Origin: Macquaria australasica
Taxonomy: Eukaryota > Chordata > Actinopteri > Centrarchiformes > Percichthyidae
Direction: 5' to 3'
NCBI GenBank assembly: GCA_005408345.1
Contig: SEMN01000337.1
Coordinates: forward strand, 1-64,000
DNA length: 64,000 nt
Below the pieces are notes generated by a model that did not search any database, had not been told where the DNA came from, and was given only the letters and a program-made list of their open reading frames with translations. Below are positions 1-11,856 of the stretch, piece by piece (position 1 is the stretch's first letter; every line of letters begins with the position of its first letter). The position numbers and the translations under genes were made by a program.

Positions 1-1679
1 AAAGTGAAGTTCACTGCCAGCTGAAAATGAGATGCTGACACCTGAATGTTTTCTACACCTCTGTTTGCTAATAAAGAAAAGTGGGAAAGGAGGTAAACGA
101 TTTGATAAGTTTTTTTAGCCTTGAAGCTTCACAGTACCAGGTATTATATCAACCTTGAACTGGATCCAAAACAGAACATTTGTTGCCTGATTCATGTAAT
201 GAATAAAGCTACACATGGAAATAAGCTTAGGCTTTCTTGTGTTTTTGTTCATGTTGATGGTCTGCTGCTTTTTAGCTGCTAGATGTTCCATTTCCTTCAC
301 CAGCTATTCTCCCACTTTGTGTTGGGCAGGACGTGTGTGCACTGGGTTTAACAGAGCTTGTTTGCTGGAAACAGCCATATGCTGCAGCTGTAAAACAGTG
401 CTGATGAGACTGAACCAAAACAGTTAAGTTGTGGGCTGTAAAAAAACAAAATAATGAACTGAAAGACGTTATGTCATTATGTTATATATAAAAATACTGA
501 TTAGTGCAGTCTGGCAGGAGCTGTATCTTTTGCCAGATTTTGGCAAAATGATAATTTTTGGATGGACGATGGAGAAGTGTATTATCCTGCAGGAGTGGTT
601 TATGTGTATTTATGGTAACTGGCATGAATTCAAGCTGCTGCTGTTCGCCCCTAAACTACAAACGTTTTACCGCCAGCCTTCGAGCATACAGCGGACTGTT
701 TGATGCTGTAAAGGTTTTGGGTGAAGTGTCACTTAAAAGTGCCTCTAAAAAATGATTGAAAATGATTTTTCCTCCATATAAATGTACACGAAACTGCCAA
801 AACAAAATAAACCTTCAACATAATGTGTCATAATGGCAAAAACAAACACAAACGGAGAGTGTGACTCTATTCTGTCATGAGAAATCTCATCTGCTGTTTT
901 GTTGAAAATGGAAAATGCAGTGTGAGGCCTGTTCAGCTGGGTCCAGACCAGGTAACTGAAGCAGCCCTGACTAATGCTTTATGCAGTTCTCACACTCATC
1001 AATCTCGGTGACCAATCAAGGGCCAGATTCTCACTGAGCGTTCTCCAATCAGGCCTGAAATCCTTCGCCACAGGATGAAGGATGATTATTCAGTATTATG
1101 TTGTATTTCTGAGGAACGTCGGTCCTGCCAGGAAAATCTTACCTCACAGGTTTAATGCTCTTTGAATCCTTCAGTTGCACAAGTGTTTCCTTATTTTGGC
1201 AATTATCTGAATTCAAGTTTCAGTTCTGTGTTTTTTCCCTCAAACACTTTGAGTTCAGACGGAGGTCAGAGGTGGAGCTGCGAAGTGTCCAGCTGGGAGG
1301 AAATAGATTTGGTTTTAAAATATATTGTTTTTTAAATTAAATGTATAAACACCATTTCTGAAGTAAATGAACCACGTCTGTATTCATGCGTGTGAGATGT
1401 AGCTGCAGTTCTAGTTTTATCTGCCGTCACGGTCATAAAATACATGTCATCCGTTCACAGTTCTGATCAGCAGTGTGTTACAGACCGGCTTTCATTTATT
1501 CCATTTTGTGCACACAGATCAGTGAAACCTACCATTTAAATAACACATTTAAATGACGTGTTTTTACTGGTAGAGGGGATGCTAAATGGCAAATGAAAGT
1601 GGTTGATTTTGGGAGATGTGACATGAAATAAAAGTACAGACTGGATAGAATGTGACTGAAAACGGAAACTTCAATAATG

Positions 1680-1770
1680 TTAAAGGAATAGTTCCACATT
1701 TTGGGAAATGTACTTATTTGCTTTCTTTCAAAGAGTGAGATGAGAGGATAAATATTAATCTCATGTCTGC
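1680..1770 (+). repeat. Fragment of the same foldback family as 46.1 kb
   Basis: It begins TTAAAGGAATAGTTCCACAT and continues TTTGGGAAATGTACTTATTTG, then a block with AGTGAGATGAGAGGAT and TCTCATGTCTGC. This is the terminal part of the element seen more completely at 46055-46642. The other arm is not seen. Confidence 0.6.
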
Positions 1771-2346
1771 TCCAAGAACTACAAACCTTCAAGGGCTTTG
1801 TTTTCCTGTTTGCATTCGCACCACTGATAGGACAGCTGAAGTGATAGAAGCCGGCCGGCGGTTGGTATAGCAACGTCACTCATAAGATTTTACATTTTGC
1901 TTTGACGAGTCAAAATCGTGTTGGATTTCCCCCGTCGCATATACGCTCAATAAAGCCTGGACTTCACTGTCCCTCCATTTGTCTGGGTTTTCTGTTCTTA
2001 AAACTATGAAAAAGTTGGAGGCCAGACAGTGACCTTTGGCCTGCGGCAGTTAGGAGAGAGTTACTGCTAGAACAACAACATGCGACTACCTGATTGAACA
2101 AAGGTTATATCAGTTACATGTCCTATAATTTATCAGAATGTCTGCCACATATGAAGTTCACACAGTCATACTGACTCATACTGACTGAGTAAATAAAGTT
2201 TTAAGCGCTCAGTCAGCATGAGGTCTCTGTTCCTGCTTTGGTTCACACTTCTTAATCAGTGTCTGGTCGACACGTCTTAGACTTTTGCCTCGTCTCCATC
2301 AGGACCTCCATCTGAAGGCTGTCCGTCTGTCTGCTGCAAAGACCTT

Positions 2347-2347
<1 letters not shown>

Positions 2348-2388
<41 letters not shown>
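2348..2388. repeat. (CA)n microsatellite
   Basis: Uninterrupted AC dinucleotides, about 41 bp. Confidence 0.97.
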
Positions 2389-2389
<1 letters not shown>

Positions 2390-3299
2390 CCATATGCTGA
2401 AGATAGTACTAATGATTGGTGTTATCAGTGCGGGTGTGCAGAGTAAGCAGCAAGCCTTGAGACAGATCGGTGTGCAGTGGGACGAGGGGGCGGCGGGTGT
2501 CATCGCTGCATGGTCAGACGTGAGTCAGAGCTGAGTCAGCAGTTTGGCTGCAAACATGAAGGAGAACATTCAGACTGTCTGTCCTTGCTGCAGAGCCTTC
2601 ATGGTTTCACTTTGACACCTTTTGACCTGCTGGTTGGAGGATGGTCATCAGTCGGTCTGCGTGATGTAAATTTTGTCTGCTGCTCGTGTCCATGGGCGTC
2701 TGCAAGGACATCTGCAGGGACAACCGTGCGCCATCCGCAAATTTGTGAAAATGGATGCTTGATTTGAAGAGAGGCTGTGTGAGGAGATCCATCGCTTTAT
2801 ATAATCTTTATCATTTCTCTTTAAAGGAAAATAAAGACACCAGATAAAGAATACAGAAACAACAGAGCTTCTTGTTGAAACACGTCCTCCCACACATATG
2901 CTCCGTGTAATGTGTGTCCATATGCATGACTGCCTTCCACATGTGCGTCATTTTTGGACTATATCAGGGTCTTTTATATTGACTACACATGTGAAATGCA
3001 CTCTGCAGCCTCTAGAGGCCACTAGCAAGGCTTCAGACTTTTAGTGTTGTTTGGCTTCAGACACCTTCTTATTTGACTTAAACCAGTCCTGGAGGGATAC
3101 TGGACTCTATCTCAGCAATATTATTACTTTGAATAATCACAGTGTGAAACTATCTTGTAGTCAACTGAATGTGCTCTAAATGGAAGGAATAGTATTTGAT
3201 AAAGTATTTTCTTAAAGGCCTCATATTCTCTCTGATGAAGTCTTATATTCATCAGAGACATTTAAGGATTGCAGACCCTTTTGTTATTCTACAGTTAAA

Positions 3300-3742
3300 T
3301 AATACACAACATGGCCAAAAGTTTGTGGATGCCTGAACATGTATGTGGTAAAACTTGTAATTCCAAAACCATGTGCATTAATGTGCTGCTACTCTTCTGG
3401 TTTCAGTCTTTCCACCAGATTTTGAAACCTGGTTGCAGGGATTTCCCTCCATTCAGACTCAAGAGCACTGTGAGGTCCATCACTGATGTTGGGTGATCAG
3501 GTCTAGCTCACAGTCATTGTTCCAGTTCATCCCAAAGGTGTTGGATGGGGTTGAGGTCAGGGCTCTGTGCAGGCCAGTCCAGTTCTTCCACATCAAACTG
3601 GGACAAACCATTTCTTTATGGAGCTGCTTTGTGCACGGGGGACAAACACAGACCGTTGACCCAAAGTTAAAGAACACTCCTGTCTAAAATATTATTGTAT
3701 GCTGTAACATTAAGATTCCACTTCAGTGGAACTAGGGCTCCT
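3300..3742 (-). pseudogene. Tc1-like transposon relic (C-terminal transposase and one end)
   Basis: On the minus strand, broken frames resemble Tc1-type transposase: a stretch like LSQFD then ELDW, a broken catalytic-E region near 3520-3560, and a following RPDHP-like segment. The plus-strand end ACATGGCCAAAAGTTTGTGG (3309-3328) is a degenerate terminal repeat of the common fish Tc1 family whose ends read TATGGCCAAAAGTATGTGGA. Stops and indels make it non-functional. The 5' half of the element is missing beyond about 3742. It is the same family as the relic at 48.1 kb. Confidence 0.8.
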
Positions 3743-4649
3743 CGAAAATAGAAGTTCACAAAAGCAAGCATTTAAAAATAATTATGTACATTCAAGTTTA
3801 ATAAGAAAAATAAACACCTTTTGCCCTGATAGTTGATCTTTATGAAAATTGGAGATTTATAGACATTGATAACATATAGATGTGTAAAAGCAAAAAAGAA
3901 CAGATGGGTAGCAAAAGTGAGAGAAAGAAGAGGGATGAAGAGGTGGGCAGTGTTGAAAGTATGTCAAACAGCAGAACGTTTTTCTTTCTGCCACACGTGG
4001 CCTTATAAGGCTGCTGGAATCGCCCGGTCTGGCTCGTGGAAGCTGAGGGCCTCATTAAGGAATTCAGCAGAACCAAAATAAAGTCAACATTTATTGAGCG
4101 TTAAAGAAAACTGAATATGAAAGGAAAGGAGTAAAGGATGATGGGGGTGGAGGTGGGCCCCGCCCTGACAGCGTACTGTGTTGTTATTTTTGGGAGGTGT
4201 GAATGGAGCTGTTATAGTGCAGCTATGGGCGGTGTGTTCGTACATTATGTGTGTGTGTATGTTAGAGCGTACTGGAAGCAGAGTGAATGAGTGGCCTTCG
4301 TCTGGAGCGAGTGGCTGGCATGTGAGGAGGAACACCTGTGACTTTAGCTTTTAAAGTAATGGAGCTTCAGAGGAGCCCACCTCAGAGAGAGCGAGACAGA
4401 GCTGCCTTCAGTGCTCAGCACGTGCTGTCCAGATGAAACATGTCGCCTTATAGAGAGAGCTTCACTCGATGCTGGAAACACTGCTCAGATCCTTTTACTT
4501 TTAACGTAAATGTACACTGAAAGCTAAGGTCTGCATGCAGACTTTCATGAACTGTGCTTGTTGCTTTCTTCTTTAGAGCCAAGTGAAAAAATGTATGTTA
4601 GTTTGATCTCTGTGTGTCCAATACAGACATAAGTCAAGGCTGTGTTTAG

Positions 4650-4705
4650 CCTAGCTTAGCACTAGAAGTAGGGTAGCCTAGCTCCATTAAAACCTTCCAA
4701 CATAT
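4650..4705 (+). repeat. Short fragment of the TAGCCTAGCTTAGC block
   Basis: TTTAGCCTAGCTTAGCACTA followed by GTAGCCTAGCTCC is an inner block of the foldback element at 46.1 kb, without its ends. Confidence 0.4.
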
Positions 4706-5149
4706 GCAAAGCTGTCTGATTTACATATTGTTTTAGCTAACAGCTATTTAGCAGTTCATCCTAAAATCAGCTGGGTTGAGTTGACAGTAGAGTCAGAGAT
4801 CAAACCTGGCAACACCACTATGAGGACAGGACTGTCCTGATGATGCTGCACGCAGACACTGTGTCAAGCAGTTGTTGGTCAGTTAGCTTCAATGCTAACT
4901 GCTGCTAAAACCGTTTTTCTTTAAAGATTTGAAAAACATCAGAAAAATCTAAAACAGGCCGAAACAAAATCAGCCACACCAGTCGCAACATCAGTGATAC
5001 AAGGACAAAGGTAAGGCCAGTTTGATGGAAAAAGATTGAGTTGAAATGACACTGTGGCACTAGAGAGACGAGCTGTAACATACTTAAACCAGAACCAAAT
5101 TGTAAGTTGAAAACTTTTGACACGATGATGGCACAGATTGAAAAATCAC

Positions 5150-5540
5150 AGGATCCACAAAGTCATTACAACTCATCCTGAGGGGAACATGAATGTCTGT
5201 CAGTACCAAATTCCATGGCAATCCTTTCCATAGTTGTCGAGGCATTTTACTAAAAATGTTCACCTGCTAACGGCACTAGAGCAGAAGTCAGTGGATAAAC
5301 AAGGTCTTTAGGATTCATCCTCTGGGGACCATGAATGTCTGCACAATTTTGTGCCAGTCGATATTTCATTGGATTAGTGAAAAGTTTGACCTGTTAGTGG
5401 CACTAAATGAAAAATCATGGGATTAACAAAGTCATAAGATTCATCTTCTGGGGGACCATGAATGTCCGAACCAAATTTCATGGTAATTGATCGAATAATT
5501 GTTCAGATATTTCAGTCTGGACCAAAGTAGTGGACCATCC
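5150..5540 (+). repeat. Three diverged tandem units of ~130-140 bp
   Basis: Each unit contains GGG(G)A(A/C)CATGAATGTC, starting near 5182, 5324 and 5452, followed by CCAAATT-CATGG-AAT and a CAAAGTCAT-A--TCATC block. The last ends TTTCAGTCTGGACCAAAGTAG. I see the pattern directly; its family is unknown to me. Confidence 0.7.
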
Positions 5541-5929
5541 TTAGAGCCACACCTCTAGCATGGCTTTCATACAGTATATCACCGCTGTACACATTTTCAC
5601 AACACTGAAGCAGTTTCTCTCCACAACTTATGTATTTTAATATTGATATATACAGTACATAACTATGCCTTGATACATATGGAGGAGGAACATGGAGTCA
5701 TACAGACATAAATCACATGTTGATGATTCAGACATATGCAGATACAGTATGGAGATGTTCAGGCTGCTGTATAGTCAGATATGCGTGTGCAAGACATATA
5801 TGCAAATACAATGCAAATATGTATGCAACAGCAATGCACAGTATGAGAATCAGACACACATACAGAGAGTCTACTACCCTGCAGCTCAAGATTTTTAAGT
5901 GTGTAAAAGTGTATGTACCTGCATATATA

Positions 5930-6150
5930 CAGTCCCCTCCAAAAGTATTGGAACGGCAAGGTCAATTCCTTTGTTTTTGTTGTATACTGAAGACATTTGG
6001 GTTTCAGATCAAAAGATGAATATGAGACAAAAGTTCAGAATTCCAGCTTTTATTTCATGGTATTTACATCTAGATGTGTTAAACAACTCAGGACAGAGCA
6101 CCTTTTCTTTGAACCCACCCACTTTTCAAGTGAGCAAACGTATTGGAACA
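5930..6150 (+). repeat. Left inverted repeat of the Tc1 element
   Basis: 221 bp. The outer direct-repeat motif lies near 5940-5954 and the inner one near 6134-6149, both containing GTATTGGAAC. It pairs with 7347-7567. Confidence 0.95.
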
Positions 6151-6275
6151 TGTGACTGATGTGTGTTTCTAGTCGCTCAGGTGTTGCCTTTTAGATTGAT
6201 TGCTGAAACATTAAATAGTTCTTGTTTTTGGCTTTGGGTTTCACATGTGAAAACTGTATTTGCTGTTAAGCAAAC

Positions 6276-7313
6276 ATGAAGACCAGAGAGCTGTCTATGG
6301 GAGATAAGCAAACCATTTTGAAGCTGAGAGAAGAGGGAAAATCGATCAGAGCTATTGCACAAACATTGGGCATAGCCAGTACAACAATTTGGAATGTCCT
6401 GAAAAAGAAAGAAACTACTGGTGTACTGAGCAACAGACATCGAACAGGTCGGCCAAGGGTAACAACAGCAGTTGATGACCGAAACATTGTGAGAGCTGTG
6501 AAGAAACACCCAAAGACAACAGTCACTGACATCACTGCCAACCTCCACAGGGCAGGGGTGAAGGTATCACAATCCACTGTTCGAAGAAGACTTCGAGAGA
6601 AGAAATATAGAGGCCATACCACAAGATGCAAACCACTCATCAGTAAAAAGAATCAGAAGGCCAGATTGGATTTTGCAAAGAAGTACAGAGATCAGCCACA
6701 AAAGTTTTGGAACAAAGTTTTATGGACTGATGAGACCAAGATTAACCTCTACCAAAGTGATGGAAAGGCCAAAGTATGGAGAAAGAAAGGATCTGCTTAT
6801 GATCCAAAACATACAAGCTCATCTGTGAAGCATGGTGGAGGTAATGTCATGGCTTGGGCTTGCATGGCTGCTTCTGGAACGGGCTCACTAGTCTTTATTG
6901 ATGATGTAACTCATGATGGTAGCAGCAGAATGAATTCTGAAGTCTACAAAACCATTTTGTCTGGCAATTTACAGAAAAATGCATCCAAACTAATCGGGAG
7001 AAGCTTCATCATGCAACAAGACAATGACCCAAAACACACTGCCAACACAACAAAGGACTTCATCAGGGGGAAAAAGTGGAAGGTCTTGGACTGGCCAAGT
7101 CAATCACCGGACCTTAACCCAATAGAGCATGCATTTTCCCTCCTGAAGAGGAGACTGAAGGGAGAAACCCCCACAAACAAACAAGAACTGAAAGAGGCTG
7201 CAGTAAAGGCCTGGAACAGCATTTCAAATGAAGAATGCAACAGCCTGGTGAAGTCAATGGGTCGCAGACTCGATGCAGTTATTGCAAGTAAGGGTTATGC
7301 CACCAAATATTAA
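6276..7313 (+). CDS. Tc1-like transposase, 345 aa, intact
   Basis: It is a cut-and-paste transposase that binds the terminal repeats and moves the element into TA sites. The N-terminus carries two helix-turn-helix (PAIRED-like) segments (about residues 5-50 and 65-112) with a GRPR hook at 58-61 between them. The catalytic domain shows D152 (in WTDE), a glycine-rich box HGGGNVMAW (186-194), D249 (in QQDNDPKH) and E284 (in DLNPIEH). This is exact D,D34E spacing. Length and motifs are full for the family. The reading frame has no stop or frameshift, and ATG 6276 is the first methionine after the left repeat. The key residues are all present, so activity is plausible but untested. Confidence 0.96.
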   Translation: MKTRELSMGDKQTILKLREEGKSIRAIAQTLGIASTTIWNVLKKKETTGVLSNRHRTGRPRVTTAVDDRNIVRAVKKHPKTTVTDITANLHRAGVKVSQSTVRRRLREKKYRGHTTRCKPLISKKNQKARLDFAKKYRDQPQKFWNKVLWTDETKINLYQSDGKAKVWRKKGSAYDPKHTSSSVKHGGGNVMAWACMAASGTGSLVFIDDVTHDGSSRMNSEVYKTILSGNLQKNASKLIGRSFIMQQDNDPKHTANTTKDFIRGKKWKVLDWPSQSPDLNPIEHAFSLLKRRLKGETPTNKQELKEAAVKAWNSISNEECNSLVKSMGRRLDAVIASKGYATKY

Positions 7314-7346
7314 ATGTTATTCACTTTAAGTTAATTTAATAATGTC

Positions 7347-7567
7347 TGTTCCAATACGTTTGCTCACTTGAAAAGTGGGTGGGTTCAAAGAAAAGGTGCT
7401 CTGTCCTGAGTTGTTTAACACATCTAGATGTAAATACCATGAAATAAAAGCTGGAATTCTGAACTTTTGTCTCATATTCATCTTTTGATCTGAAACCCAA
7501 ATGTCTTCAGTATACAACAAAAACAAAGAAATTGACCTTGCCGTTCCAATACTTTTGGAGGGGACTG
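7347..7567 (-). repeat. Right inverted repeat of the Tc1 element
   Basis: 221 bp, the reverse complement of the left arm with a single difference found by eye. It begins TGTTCCAATACG and ends GGGGACTG next to TA. Confidence 0.95.
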
Positions 7568-7660
7568 TACATTACATATGAATTCCCCCGGGTGTAGTTG
7601 TGTGTATGTGTTTGTGGGTCTGTTGTGCTTAGTACGCAGCTCTGTAGTCTGACCACTATA

Positions 7661-7692
7661 CCACCACCACCACCTCCTCCTCCTCCTCCTCC
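7661..7692. repeat. (CCA)n(CCT)n trinucleotide tract
   Basis: CCACCACCACCACC followed by CTC repeats. It lies about 95 bp after the Tc1 element. Confidence 0.9.
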
Positions 7693-7769
7693 ATCGTTTT
7701 CTTCTTCATCTGCTCCCTCTTTCTTCCGTCTTAGCCGGCCCGGTGCCCTCCCTGGTATGCCAGATTCAG

Positions 7770-7940
7770 ACCTCATCACAACTTATTAGCAGGGTGGTAA
7801 ATATTCGCTGGGCTGTGCCCGGGGTTGGCACGGTGGCCAGCTGCAAACTCATTATCACTTTATTATTCTCTGTGTCTGCCTCTAATTTATTCCCCTGCTG
7901 CCGCCACAGCGCTCAGTGCCTGCCTGCTGTGCCTCGAGAG
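7770..7940. promoter_or_regulatory. Candidate conserved non-coding element
   Basis: Complex, non-repetitive sequence with homeodomain-like words (CTTATTAGC, CTCATTATCAC, CTAATTTATT) around a GC-richer centre (GCTGGGCTGTGCCCGGGGTT). No open frame of note. The call rests on texture only. Confidence 0.3.
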
Positions 7941-9219
7941 CATGCCCGTTCCTCCTCCTCCTCCTCCCCCTAATTCTCCCTCTGAGGCTGTAGGAAGATG
8001 AGGTGAGGTGGGAAAGGTTGAGGGAGGGATGGAGAGAAAATAGTGGTTACTGGGGGAGAGATGGAGGGAGCATATGGAGGTGTGGAGGGATGGAGGAGCT
8101 CATTACAGTGATGCTGATTTGGGAGAAGGGGAGTCAACCCGCTGCAGGCAGTGACCCTGAAAGCCAGTTGTGCAGCGGATAAGTCAGCATTCTGGCTGTT
8201 TTTATACTGTGGGGTCTCTGCTGGAGAATGCACACTGAGTAAAGTTTCTGTGTCTTCTGTACATTTGAACTCCATTAGCTACTGTACAGCTGTCAATCAA
8301 CAGGTAAATCTGTTTCCACGTCTTCCTCCAGCAGCTCAGTGGAGATACATTATAGTGTATGAGCCACGAGCTGCACTACAGGGATGGAGTCACACCAGCA
8401 GTCAGAGTTACAGAGAGACAATCAGGTTAATTATAGGGCAGTTAGTTCAGTCTTTTAAATAATGCATTACCTTCTGTCGTCAGGAATATGTTACCCTGCA
8501 ATTATCTTTCAATCAGTTTAATTAAAAATAAAGCAAAATGGCAACAATTAGCTCATCACTGAAATGTTTTTCATAACTAATGCAGGCTGTGTACTAAATT
8601 TGTTGTATGGTGATAGTGAAAATGTACACTAAGTGTAATGGAAGTGCCTTACACTTTCAAATGGTATTCAAGCATGTCATTTACCCTGGGTTTCACCTCT
8701 CAGGCTGCCCAAACATCTCACTGGTGAAGGTTGTTGCAGCCTGAGGGCAAAATCTGCAAATACTGCTCAGGGCTGAAAAAAGTAAGTTTATCATGTAAGA
8801 AAAATACTTTAATCTGTATTTCAATTTACAGGTAATATTCTCCTAAAAATGCTAGAATTCAAACATAAGGCAGTAAAGGACTGTAAAGATGCAAATACAA
8901 CGGAAACCAAACCTATTCCCTTAATGGTATGTTTGTACATTACATATTAACTGATTTGACTTTCCTGTGGAAAGTGCAAAGCACTAATTAAGAATCCCAT
9001 TAGGATGTGAGAGCGTGTTAATTAACAGCTCCTTAAATACGAACATTTAGCTCCTTCTAACGCTCAGAGAGAGACACTCGCAGTCATCCTGAGAGGCAAA
9101 TGTCAGCTCACCACATACAAAAAGGCAAGCTGTTATTACTGTGAGGAATGAAAGGTTTCCTCTCAGAGAAACTCACACAAAGCTGCCTGTCCGTCAGCGC
9201 TGCAGCTGACATCATCAAA

Positions 9220-9465
9220 AGCATCTCAAAAGTGGGAAGAAGTCTTAAAAAAGGCCCGGCAGCCTGAGATCAACAGCAGAATCAGAGACATTTGTAAAGA
9301 TCTCCAGTAACAGAAGGCTGAGTGCAGCAGACATCAAGGCTCAGCTGAATGAGAGCCAACATGTGAAAAAGTCCACTTCAACAAAGCAGAGGAGAATTCA
9401 GCAAGCAGGAATAATGAGCTGGAAACTTTTATTCAATGCTAAGAAGCGTGCTTGGGCTAAATAGA
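9220..9465 (+). pseudogene. Relic of a Tc1-like transposase DNA-binding domain
   Basis: One frame around 9305-9465 reads SNRRLSAADIKAQLNESQ, then HVKKSTST and RRIQQAGI, the style of a Tc1/mariner helix-turn-helix domain. A preceding segment in another frame (ISKVGRSLKKARQPEINSR) fits the upstream helix. The frame is broken, and I see no catalytic domain or terminal repeats. It looks unlike the intact element nearby, so it is a separate and older family. Confidence 0.6.
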
Positions 9466-11856
9466 CTGACAGTTCAGAAAAAGTCCATTCGTTCCTATGA
9501 AAGTTGCTCTAAAGAGTTTTTTAGGCTTCTGCGTTTTTGGGCCCATAGAGCACGTGCACAATAGTCCTTCTCTAGCCAAGTTAGCTGAGAGCATGCACGT
9601 TCGAGACTTCCTCTGGCCGAGCTAGTTGTCTTCCTGTTGGCTTCCCACACACGATTGGCTCTTCTAGACTTTTTCAAATTTTATTGGACTGAAATGATCA
9701 AATTCTGATTATATGAAGAGTCATTTCAGCGTGAAAAATGTAGCCGGTCCTTCTGTGATGATTGTGTTTGAGAAAAAGTCTGTTTGGGCCAGTGGGTGTC
9801 ACATGACCCTGAAATACTGTAGTGTGGCCACCATGCCAAAATCGCCTCGCAGCCAACCGCTGTGGGAGATTCCTACAGGGTTGGTCCAGATCACCAAAGA
9901 TTTGCAGTGAGTTCAAACTTGCAACTTCTTGCAAAGCGCCGGTCTGTAACGTTCAGAAACCTGCCAGTTTACACCAACGCGACCAGACAAGACGGTGTAT
10001 CGTCTCCATAGCAACAACTCACTGTGCTTCCTGTTCTAACTGCCGGCTTTTTTAGGCATTTTTTTTTTGTAGTTGGATATAATTTGTAGCGTCTTAAAAT
10101 CTGAATGAGGATAGTGATAGTGAGTAACTTGCTACAGTTGCATTTCTAGTATTGATGAAACGGCAAAAACATGAAAAAACGAGAGGGTCGAGATGATCAG
10201 CTGACTTCGCCATGCGCTGAAACTGGTGACGTGCCTCACGTTCTGAAACCAGCCACTGGCGACTTGACAAGCTGAGTCGCAGGCGACGCCATCAGCTGGC
10301 TCGAGGCGAGCTGAGACGGACCAGATCAAACTGCTGCTATGCTCTAAAACGGTTTTGTCTCGTTGTGAATCTTTGATCTGAACTGGCCTTTACTTTCCTT
10401 TGATGTGGGACACAATGAAAAAACATAAGAGAAATTCACAAAAATCCAAAATAAGACATACATTTGATGTAATTTAACTGCTTGAACATAAATTTGATTT
10501 TGAATGATTTGATCCTGCAGTGCATCTGTGTTTCCATCTTGACTTAACATATGACAGAGATCATGAGCACACAGATGGAGAGTGAAACCTAATGCCTGCA
10601 TATCTTCGTCTGCTCATCCATACATTGAGCTGGAGTCTTCATTATGAAGCTCTTTTGTTCTCTGCCAGCTGTCCTGGTCCAGATCTGTAGATTAAAGTCA
10701 TTAATCTTGTAAAAACAACATACCTGCAGATATCTCATTCTCACGATGCTGCAGATGAAGTGTCTGCGACAGGCACTGGATCCCTCTGAAGCCCTGATAA
10801 AGCTCTGTTAATTGACATGCTAATTGGATGTGTATCATGGTTTCTGTATGATCACTGCAGGATGAGCCTGTTCGAGGCAATTAACTTCTGTGATGGTGCA
10901 GAGACGCTGTGAACAAAAGACTGTGAAGAGTCTTTGTGTGTGGGTGTGTGTAGTTAAATGCACGCATGGTTTGGTTGTGGTGGTGGGGGGGATGTACAGA
11001 TGGCTGACTTCTGATTTGACTTCTGGTCACGGCCTTTTTGCCATCTTGATCTGGGGGAGTAGCATTCAGTTAGCTTGTGTGCTGAGAACCCATGGATTTT
11101 GGTCTATTGTTTTGGTTTTGTTGGTCTCGAGAATAAAGCAGTTGGCTGAAAGTGGCTGAAGGCTGCTCTGTTCTGGCCTCACAGAAGTTCAGCCCAATAG
11201 GACGCCTTAGAACAGACATCCCAACTCGCTGTCTTGTTAGCTGAGTCCTGTAACTTCACTGATTGGTCTGATGAATGTCTGTGGCTTGATATTATAGATT
11301 ACATGAATGATTAAGAGCACTAGACTAAAGAAATCTTATAAAATATTAATCAAAGGCTCAAAAGGCCTGGTTAACAAAAAAATTGAATTGTGGTCACGAT
11401 TAAATTATTTTAAATTAAATTAGCTCCAGTCAGATTATGTGATTTAACTAAAATGTGACACTGATACCAGAAATAGGCCCCTACATGAAAGAAAAAATGC
11501 CGATTTGGGTGTTGATTCTCAGCGGGATCATTGATTACCAACCCTGATCTGATGATTTGATTCAGTGCTAATGTCAAAAATATTTAATGGAGCTTTAGAG
11601 AAACTGGCACAATTTGTTAAGTAGAATTAAGTTGCATTTAATAAAGTAACGCATTTGCATCAATCATCTAACAAAAGCTAAAGCTAAAGTTAATAAAATA
11701 ATAGATGAACTGACCCTGAAACACAAAATTATGAATGTATGTTTACCAAAAATTCTCAGATAAAATCCAGTATTTAAATAAAGGTCAGTTGCTAATAAAG
11801 TTCGGGGAAAAAACAGTGATGGGGGTGGAATTACCTGTACTATAATGGCAACATGG
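9466..11856. other. Intergenic; possible unnamed repeats
   Basis: 9700-10060 and 10180-10340 are GC-richer blocks with CGCCTCGCAGCC and AGTCGCAGGCGACG words that look like decayed MITEs, but I could not match ends. Nothing coding. Confidence 0.4.

Larger units (their letters stand above)
1..3299. other. Intergenic; no gene recognised
   Basis: It contains the CA microsatellite and the foldback fragment listed separately, plus a short repeat-like word group near 3005-3040. Short open frames on both strands show no family resemblance. Confidence 0.6.
3743..5929. other. Intergenic; repeats only
   Basis: It holds the TAGCCTAGC fragment and the three-unit tandem repeat listed separately. Around 5690-5890 the sequence is rich in ATACAGAT/CATATG words. 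No coding sequence recognised. Confidence 0.6.
5930..7567 (+). mobile_element. Complete Tc1-like DNA transposon with long IR/DR-type inverted repeats
   Basis: 1638 bp, flanked on both sides by TA (5928-5929 and 7568-7569), the Tc1/mariner target duplication. Both ends are 221-bp inverted repeats starting CAGTCCCCTCC. By eye they have no length difference and one mismatch (position 39 of the repeat). Each arm carries two copies of a CAAA(A/C)GTATTGGAAC motif, one at the outer and one at the inner end, as in the IR/DR layout of Sleeping Beauty and related fish elements. The transposase frame is intact. The near-identical ends imply recent insertion. It resembles fish Tc1 families with long repeats; the exact family name needs a database match. 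Confidence 0.97.
7568..9219. other. Intergenic after the Tc1 element
   Basis: A trinucleotide tract and a possible conserved element sit in the first 400 bp. I see nothing coding in the remainder. Confidence 0.55.

Noticed and set aside
6177..6640. Two 120-codon open frames antisense to the Tc1 transposase
   Set aside because: Shadows of the transposase reading frame.
6276..6640. Possible domesticated transposase gene instead of a transposon
   Set aside because: The intact terminal repeats and TA duplication show that it is still a transposon.
9700..10340. Pair of inverted GC-rich repeat arms
   Set aside because: Comparing 9900-9990 with 10210-10280 in both orientations gave only scattered short matches.
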